Shown here: in pieces, positions 7,030 through 11,188 of the stretch
How the letters are laid out: the number at the start of each line of letters is the position of its first letter
How positions within the stretch are numbered: the first letter of the stretch is position 1
NCBI GenBank assembly: GCA_023391425.1
Contig: JAEWAX010000097.1
Span: 1 to 11,188 of the forward strand
Length of the DNA stretch: 11,188 bases
Source of the DNA: Bacillota bacterium
Lineage (GTDB): Bacteria > Bacillota > Clostridia > Acetivibrionales > DSM-1351
Reading direction: 5' to 3'
The notes under the pieces: generated by a model
Seen by the model: only the letters and a program-made list of their open reading frames with translations
Told to the model about the DNA's origin: nothing
Databases searched by the model: none
Position numbers and translations under genes: made by a program

Positions 7030-7686
7030 TTACACCAAATTGTGCTTAATTGCATATACAGCAAGCTGAGTACGGTCTTTTAGCTGAAGCTTTGAAATAA
7101 TCTCTGTTATTGCGTTTTTAACCGTTCCCTCAGCAATATAAAGAGCATGACTAATCTGTTTATTATCATTTCCATTAACAATCATCTCTATAATTTTTAG
7201 TTCTCTTTCGGTTAAAGTCACATCAATACCCATAATACTAACCGTTTTTATCTTATGCTCTTCATCATAATGATTGTCTTTACTGATTGAAATAGAATTA
7301 AAGATATCCTTGTGCATGATTCCCAGCCCCACAGCAGTACTTTGTATAGAAAGAATTAATTCTCCTACACCAACATCTTTTAATATATATCCATCAGACC
7401 CATTTTTAATTGCATCATTTATATCAGACTCATCATTAGAGGATGTAAGAATTAATACTTTAATCTGGGGATATTCCGCTTTAATTAGTTTAGTAGCTTC
7501 AGTACCGTTACATACAGGCATAGAAATATCCATTAAGATTAAATCGGGTATGGTTTGACTGCAAAAATCATAGGCTTCTTTCCCATTTGCAACACAACCA
7601 ATAACCTTGATATCACTATTATTTTCTATAATATTTTTTAAGCTTTCCCTTAGAAGTCTTTGATCATCGGCGATAAGAACATTCAT
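7030..7686 (-). CDS. NarL/LuxR-family response regulator
   Basis: 218 residues, the usual length for this family. The receiver domain (about 1-120) is complete: acidic pair D7-D8, phospho-acceptor D53 in LILMDISMP, T81 in LILTSS and K103 in YILKD. A linker of about 30 residues leads to a GerE/LuxR-type helix-turn-helix (156-218: LTERELKIIEMIVNGNDNKQISHALYIAEGTVKNAITEIISKLQLKDRTQLAVYAI). The domain arrangement indicates a phosphorylation-controlled DNA-binding transcription regulator. AAGAGG (7695-7700, minus strand) stands 8 nt before the ATG. The gene has its own promoter, lies tail-to-tail with the hybrid kinase and head-to-head with cheY. The kinase is the nearest candidate phosphodonor, but hybrid kinases without an HPt usually do not phosphorylate a separate regulator directly. 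The target genes are unknown. Confidence 0.93.
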   Translation of the reverse strand: MNVLIADDQRLLRESLKNIIENNSDIKVIGCVANGKEAYDFCSQTIPDLILMDISMPVCNGTEATKLIKAEYPQIKVLILTSSNDESDINDAIKNGSDGYILKDVGVGELILSIQSTAVGLGIMHKDIFNSISISKDNHYDEEHKIKTVSIMGIDVTLTERELKIIEMIVNGNDNKQISHALYIAEGTVKNAITEIISKLQLKDRTQLAVYAIKHNLV

Positions 7687-7727
7687 ATTTTAAACCTCTT
7701 TTTATTAACGATAAAAAAATATTTATT

Positions 7728-7756
7728 AGTATAACATTTTTGTTACATAAAGACAA
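7728..7756 (-). promoter_or_regulatory. Extended -10 sigma-A promoter of the LuxR-type regulator
   Basis: On the minus strand, TTGTCT (7751-7756) is followed after 17 bp by TATACT (7728-7733), preceded by TGT (an extended -10). This is 4/6 and 5/6 agreement with consensus at ideal spacing. The expected transcription start is near 7721, a leader of about 35 nt. The spacer side contains a small inverted repeat (TAACA 7732-7736, TGTTA 7741-7745) that could be an operator. Confidence 0.6.
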
Positions 7757-7916
7757 ATTAAGTCTTACTTTGTAGTATTTTGTAATGTTATATAAATATC
7801 TAAAGTAAAGTGCTAAGTGCATTTTACTCTGAATTTTATGCTTTTGGCATACTATCCCATGACTTATGGTACTAAATTCCTATGTTGAATTGGGATAAAA
7901 TAACTATGTAAATAGA

Positions 7917-7922
7917 TATAAT
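7917..7922 (+). promoter_or_regulatory. Possible -10 box of the cheY-cheA-cheW operon
   Basis: A perfect TATAAT 90 bp before the cheY start. The -35 region at 17-bp spacing (GATAAA, 7894-7899) is poor, and the nearby TTGAAT (7885-7890) is too far away (26 bp). No sigma-D-type motility promoter (GCCGATAA-like) is visible. It is the best candidate in the region, but weak without a -35. Confidence 0.35.
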
Positions 7923-7937
7923 GACCCGTCAAAAATA

Positions 7938-8001
7938 CGTACTAATATGTTAAGCAAATTAATACTATTGGTTTTTACATATAGTAATTAACTTAAGTAC
8001 G
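7938..8001 (+). promoter_or_regulatory. Potential folded 5' leader ending at the cheY ribosome binding site
   Basis: Three nested complementary segments line up: CGTAC (7938-7942) with GTACG (7997-8001), TTAAG (7950-7954) with CTTAA (7992-7996), and TTAATACTA (7959-7967) with TAGTAATTAA (7982-7991, one bulged A). Together they make about 19 pairs with left-side bulges of 7 and 4 nt and a 14-nt loop. The last paired base is the first G of GAGGTG (8001-8006), the cheY ribosome binding site. Control of cheY translation is inference, and AT-rich sequence can form such stems by chance. Confidence 0.35.
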
Positions 8002-8011
8002 AGGTGAAAAA

Positions 8012-8377
8012 ATGAAGAGATTGTTGATAGTAGATGATGCAATATTTATGAGACTTTCATTAAGAATAATTCTAGAAAAAAGTGGTTTTGAAGTGGTTGG
8101 GGAAGCCTGCAATGGCTTGGAGGCTATTAAACTATACAAGGAACTGAAACCTGATATTGTAACTATGGATATTACAATGCCAGAGTTAGATGGAATAGAT
8201 GCTCTTAAAATTATTAAGAGAATAGATAAGGATGCACGGATTATCATAATATCTTCTGTAGGTCAGGAAGTCAGAGTTAAGGAAGCTGTAATTGCAGGTG
8301 CAGTTGCTTTTATAGTAAAGCCTTTTAATGAAAAAGATGTTGTGAAATCAATTGTTAAAACTATATCAACAAAATAA
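8012..8377 (+). CDS. cheY: Chemotaxis response regulator CheY
   Basis: 121 residues, a single receiver domain with no output domain. All key positions are present: D8-D9, phospho-acceptor D53 in IVTMDITMPELDG, S81 in IIIISSVGQE and K103 in FIVKPF. The SSVGQE and FIVKPF strings and the LLIVDDAIFMR start match the CheY type of Firmicutes and Thermotoga better than receivers of transcription factors. Phosphorylated by CheA, CheY normally binds the flagellar switch; in a non-motility chemosensory pathway it would act elsewhere. GAGGTG (8001-8006) lies 5 nt before the ATG. The gene is first in the operon, 41 nt before cheA, so CheA is the expected phosphodonor. No flagellar genes are visible in the window. 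Confidence 0.93.
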   Translation: MKRLLIVDDAIFMRLSLRIILEKSGFEVVGEACNGLEAIKLYKELKPDIVTMDITMPELDGIDALKIIKRIDKDARIIIISSVGQEVRVKEAVIAGAVAFIVKPFNEKDVVKSIVKTISTK

Positions 8378-8402
8378 TAGTATTTACAACATATTTTAGG
8401 CA

Positions 8403-8412
8403 GAGGAGGTGA
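8403..8412 (+). promoter_or_regulatory. Strong ribosome binding site for the GTG start of cheA
   Basis: GAGGAGGTGA, an almost full anti-16S match, ends 6 nt before GTG 8419-8421. It fixes this start. Confidence 0.8.
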
Positions 8413-8418
8413 AAATCA

Positions 8419-10476
8419 GTGAACATAAATAGTGAGCCAATGCAGGAGATGTATATTTTCGAAACAACCCAGCTTTTAGAACAATTGGAGCAGTTAGTGA
8501 TTGATGAAGAAATGACTAATGAGTTTTCAAAGTGTATAAATGAAGTATTCAGGATAATGCATACGATTAAAGGCTCTTCTGCCATGATGAGCTACAAAAA
8601 TATAGCTGAATTATCCCATAGCATCGAAGACTTATTCTATTATATTCGTGAGAATAAACCCAAGGATGTTGATTATAACGTTATTTGTGATATTATACTT
8701 TCTGCTATAGATTTTATTAGAAATGAATTATCAAAGCTTGAAAGCGGGAATAAACCAGATGGTGACGCTACCGAAAAAATCAACGTAATAAAAGGATTTC
8801 TAAATAATCTAGTGGGTTCAGTAAATGATAATAGCCGAATAGATTCAAAAACTCAAAAGTTATGTAATATGGTGATACAGAATTCATCATTAGATATTCC
8901 CCAAAATAATAATTCATGCAATCAAAAATATAATGCTCTAGTCACCTTTAAAGATGGCTGTGAAATGGAAAACATAAGAGCGTTTGCAATGATTAATAAA
9001 CTATCGGAATTTGCAGAAATTATATCTTATTGGCCTGAAAATTTACTTGATGATAACTATAATGCAGTAGAAAAAATCAGAAAAAATGGATTTAGAGTAT
9101 TATTTTATTCGAGCTTTGACATATACTTGACCCGTGAAAAGCTGGAAGAGACTTGCTTTATAGAAAATCTGGAGCTTAATATTCAAAACAATTATGAAGA
9201 TATTCACACTAATCAGAATGCTATTAATGGTATTAATCTTGATGAAAGTAAGCCTATGAATAAAGAGACAAATCAGCAGGATATGAATGAGCAGAGAAGC
9301 ATTCATTCTCCTCAGAATCAGGGAATTATTAGTGTAAACCTGGAAAAAACTGATAGGTTGATGGATCTAATTGGTGAACTGGTAATTGCAGAAGCAATGG
9401 TTTCTCAAAATCCAGATCTTGCTGGACTAAAACTTGATAATTTCCAAAAAGCTGTGAGACAACTCAGTAAAATCACTAGTGAATTGCAAGATGTTGCAAT
9501 GTCTATACGAATGTTGTCACTTTCCTCGACATTTAATAAGATGCACAGAATTGTGAGGGATATGAGCAAGAAAATAGAAAAAGAAGTTAGGCTAGAGATT
9601 ATTGGTGAAGAAACGGAAGTAGATAAGAAAATTATTGACCATATTTCTGATCCATTAATGCATCTTGTTCGAAATGCAATTGATCATGGAATTGAATTTG
9701 CAAACGACAGACTGGCAAAAGGTAAGCCTGAAGCAGGTACTGTTACTTTAGAGGCTCGCAATGAAGGAAGTGATGTTATTGTAATTGTTAAAGATGATGG
9801 AGCTGGCTTAAATAAACAAAAAATTCTTAAAAGTGCTATAGAGCATGGGCTAATTAAGACTGATGCACATTTAACTGATAATGAAATATTTAAGTTGATA
9901 CTAATTCCGGGATTTTCAACAAACAACGAGATTACTGAATACTCCGGTCGTGGTGTAGGTATGGATGTTGTTACAAAAAATATTGAGGCAATTGGCGGGA
10001 GTGTTTCTGTAGATAGTACTCTGGACGCCGGCACAATTATAACTTTGAAAATTCCACTGACTTTGGCAATAATAGATGGAATGAATGTAAGAGTCGGAAG
10101 TTCACGATATACTATCCCAATAACTTCAATCAAAGAGTCCTTTAGACCAAAAGAAAGTGACATTATATATGACCCTGATGACAATGAAATGATTATGGTA
10201 AGGGGGCAGTGCTACCGAATTCTCAGACTTCATGAGTTTTTTGGAGTTAATACAGATATAACTCGTTTAGCAGAAGGAATCCTTATTATGGTAGAGCAAA
10301 ATACAAAAATCATTTGCATTTTTGCTGATGAGCTATTAGGTGAGCAACAGGTTGTAGTAAAGGCACTACCTAGCTATATAAGAAATATGAGAAAGCTTGA
10401 AGGGATAGGGGGATGCACACTTTTGGGAGATGGTAATATTAGTCTCATTGTTAACGCTGATAAACTTACTGAATAA
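8419..10476 (+). CDS. cheA: Chemotaxis histidine kinase CheA
   Basis: 685 residues from a GTG start. All five CheA domains are visible. P1 (HPt) is about 1-105, with phospho-acceptor H48 in RIMHTIKGSSAMM. P2, the CheY-binding region, is about 172-260 and diverged. An Asn/Gln-rich linker (about 260-300) follows. P3, for dimerisation, is about 302-375 (VNLEKTDRLMDLIGELVIAEAM). The P4 ATPase is about 376-550, with N-box N419 and H423 in HLVRNAIDHGIE, G1 at 459-463 (DDGAG) and G2 around 509-515 (SGRGVGM). The P5 CheW-like domain (about 553-683) docks receptors and CheW. CheA transfers phosphate from H48 to CheY under receptor control at the membrane. The protein looks complete and active. It lies between cheY (41-nt gap) and cheW (153-nt gap). 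The conserved P3-P5 part makes the assignment firm. Confidence 0.96.
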   Translation: MNINSEPMQEMYIFETTQLLEQLEQLVIDEEMTNEFSKCINEVFRIMHTIKGSSAMMSYKNIAELSHSIEDLFYYIRENKPKDVDYNVICDIILSAIDFIRNELSKLESGNKPDGDATEKINVIKGFLNNLVGSVNDNSRIDSKTQKLCNMVIQNSSLDIPQNNNSCNQKYNALVTFKDGCEMENIRAFAMINKLSEFAEIISYWPENLLDDNYNAVEKIRKNGFRVLFYSSFDIYLTREKLEETCFIENLELNIQNNYEDIHTNQNAINGINLDESKPMNKETNQQDMNEQRSIHSPQNQGIISVNLEKTDRLMDLIGELVIAEAMVSQNPDLAGLKLDNFQKAVRQLSKITSELQDVAMSIRMLSLSSTFNKMHRIVRDMSKKIEKEVRLEIIGEETEVDKKIIDHISDPLMHLVRNAIDHGIEFANDRLAKGKPEAGTVTLEARNEGSDVIVIVKDDGAGLNKQKILKSAIEHGLIKTDAHLTDNEIFKLILIPGFSTNNEITEYSGRGVGMDVVTKNIEAIGGSVSVDSTLDAGTIITLKIPLTLAIIDGMNVRVGSSRYTIPITSIKESFRPKESDIIYDPDDNEMIMVRGQCYRILRLHEFFGVNTDITRLAEGILIMVEQNTKIICIFADELLGEQQVVVKALPSYIRNMRKLEGIGGCTLLGDGNISLIVNADKLTE

Positions 10477-10629
10477 TACTATATCTTTTACAAGTACTAA
10501 TATGTATACATAACTATGTTTTTGAGCATTAGAATTAGGAAAAATTATGAAGCCACATTATCTTAGAAAAAAGGTTTATTAATACAAACATTCCCAAAAC
10601 ATATAAACTAAGTGGGGGGAGATTTAAAC
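10477..10629 (+). other. 153-bp gap between cheA and cheW
   Basis: AT-rich with no terminator-like stem. It contains a perfect 12-bp palindrome TATGTATACATA (10501-10512). A weak promoter-like pair, TTGAGC (10522-10527) and TATGAA (10546-10551) at 18-bp spacing, could give cheW and the receptor gene extra transcription. The ribosome binding site of cheW lies at its right end. Confidence 0.4.
10614..10621 (+). promoter_or_regulatory. Ribosome binding site deciding the TTG start of cheW
   Basis: GGGGGGAG (10614-10621) lies 8 nt before TTG 10630-10632. The in-frame GTG at 10612 overlaps this site, has no ribosome binding site of its own and would add six residues. Confidence 0.7.
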
Positions 10630-11133
10630 TTGACTAAAATTCTAGAACAAGATTTGTTGGGCATGGATGAAGACACTCAGAAAGGTAGGTTTCTTACTTT
10701 TGTAGTTGGAAGAGAGTCTTATGGTATTGAGATACAATATGTAATTGAAATCATTGGATTACAGCCTATTACAGAAATACCTGAACTTCCAGAATACATT
10801 AAAGGAATTATAAATCTGAGAGGCAGAATCATCCCAGTTATGGATATCAGATTAAGATTCAAAAAACAGTTTAGAGAATATAATGATAGGACGTGCGTAA
10901 TAGTTATTGATATTAAAGATACGTCCATAGGTCTTATTGTAGATAGTGTATCAGAAGTTATGTCAATACCTGATGAACAGATAGTTTCTTCACTGGAAGT
11001 TGGAAACGGAGGAAACAGATATTTGAAGGGAATTGGAAAAACCGGAAATGAAGTTAAACTGATACTTGATTGTGATAAGTTACTTAATGAAGAGGAAGTA
11101 GAAAACATAGCCAAAGGAGGATTAGAATTATGA
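10630..11133 (+). CDS. cheW: Chemotaxis coupling protein CheW
   Basis: 167 residues from the TTG at 10630. The single CheW domain covers about 19-160: FLTFVVGRESYGIEIQYVIEII, then P-x-LP-x-YIKGIINLRGRIIPVMDIRLRF, IVIDIKDTSIGLIVDSVSEV and a final LILDCDKLL. The NLRG arginine (R64), a conserved receptor/CheA contact position in the family, is present. CheW links receptors to CheA P5 in arrays at the inner membrane face. A receptor gene follows with a 4-nt overlap (ATGA), so translation is probably coupled. Length and motifs are normal; the only ambiguity is the start. Confidence 0.94.
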   Translation: MTKILEQDLLGMDEDTQKGRFLTFVVGRESYGIEIQYVIEIIGLQPITEIPELPEYIKGIINLRGRIIPVMDIRLRFKKQFREYNDRTCVIVIDIKDTSIGLIVDSVSEVMSIPDEQIVSSLEVGNGGNRYLKGIGKTGNEVKLILDCDKLLNEEEVENIAKGGLEL

Positions 11134-11188
11134 AATGGATTAATAATATAAAAATTGGTACTAGGCTAATTGCAGGCTTTATACTTGT
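11130..11188 (+). CDS. Methyl-accepting chemotaxis protein, N-terminal fragment cut by the window edge
   Basis: ATG 11130 overlaps the cheW stop codon (ATGA). AAAGGAGG (11113-11120) stands 9 nt upstream. The 19 complete codons read MKWINNIKIGTRLIAGFIL and run off the window. The pattern of a short polar start, N-x-K-I-G-T-[KR]-L and the beginning of a hydrophobic segment is typical of the first membrane helix of clostridial chemoreceptors, and the position after cheW fits. The sensor and signalling domains are not visible, so the ligand is unknown. A HAMP-bearing kinase or diguanylate cyclase could begin the same way, but is less likely here. Confidence 0.75.
   Translation, partial: MKWINNIKIGTRLIAGFIL

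Larger units (their letters stand above)
7687..8011. promoter_or_regulatory. 325-bp divergent control region between the LuxR-type regulator and cheY
   Basis: The left end holds the minus-strand promoter and ribosome binding site of the regulator. The centre has two small hairpins: AGTAAAGTGC (7804-7813) with GCATTTTACT (7819-7828), 10 bp with one G-U position and a 5-nt loop, and TATGC (7837-7841) with GCATA (7847-7851). Their role is unknown. The right end has a perfect TATAAT (7917-7922) and a structured leader before cheY. No open reading frame with a ribosome binding site stands out. Confidence 0.5.

Noticed and set aside
7687..8011. A c-di-GMP or other known riboswitch upstream of cheY
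   Set aside because: No conserved riboswitch core motif is recognisable in this gap; only generic stems are seen.
9684..10184. A 166-codon minus-strand open frame inside cheA
   Set aside because: It mirrors the conserved ATPase and CheW-like regions of CheA; an artefact of the coding strand.
10612..10629. GTG 10612 as the cheW start
   Set aside because: It overlaps the G-rich ribosome binding site that serves TTG 10630.

Overview
The window reads as chromosome of an AT-rich, spore-former-type Firmicute, most likely a mesophilic clostridium of the Ruminiclostridium/Acetivibrio kind. Reasons: strong Shine-Dalgarno sequences, TTG and GTG starts, S-layer homology (SLH) domains, a CtpB-like S41 protease with a peptidoglycan-binding tail, and CheY/CheA/CheW of the Firmicute/Thermotoga type. 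The species assignment is inference from style, not from a match.

Left part (1-3948), cell envelope. The window opens in the C-terminal end of a large, probably exported protein of unknown function. Next is a secreted protein with an uncharacterised middle region and three C-terminal SLH repeats (TTG start at 499). Then comes a secreted S41 carboxyl-terminal processing protease with PDZ and peptidoglycan-binding domains. The protease gene has its own AT-rich promoter region, with a 16-bp-arm hairpin at the likely 5' end of its message. A 22-bp perfect hairpin (3984-4033) closes this block.

Middle part (4256-7686), two-component signalling. A 909-residue membrane hybrid histidine kinase has a YesM-like extracellular sensor region, HAMP, HisKA, HATPase and two receiver domains, with no HPt domain. 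It converges on a NarL/LuxR-type response regulator on the minus strand. The two stop codons are 44 bp apart. An inverted repeat over the kinase stop codon probably terminates the regulator transcript. The regulator has a well-formed extended -10 promoter.

Right part (8012-11188), chemosensory operon. cheY, cheA, cheW and the first codons of a methyl-accepting chemotaxis protein run in one direction. cheW and the receptor gene overlap by 4 nt. CheA has all five domains (P1-P5). No cheR, cheB, cheC or cheD lies inside the window, but the operon continues past the right edge. The leader before cheY can form a long interrupted stem ending at its ribosome binding site.

How the parts may work together: the kinase, LuxR-type regulator and chemosensory genes are neighbours and share receiver/phosphotransfer chemistry. 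Co-function is plausible but not shown by the sequence. I see no tRNA, rRNA, CRISPR array, transposase or phage gene. Most of the window is recognisable biology. The less ordinary points are the leader structures, the paired direct repeat before the SLH gene, the uncharacterised SLH protein, and the HPt-less kinase with a degenerate first receiver.
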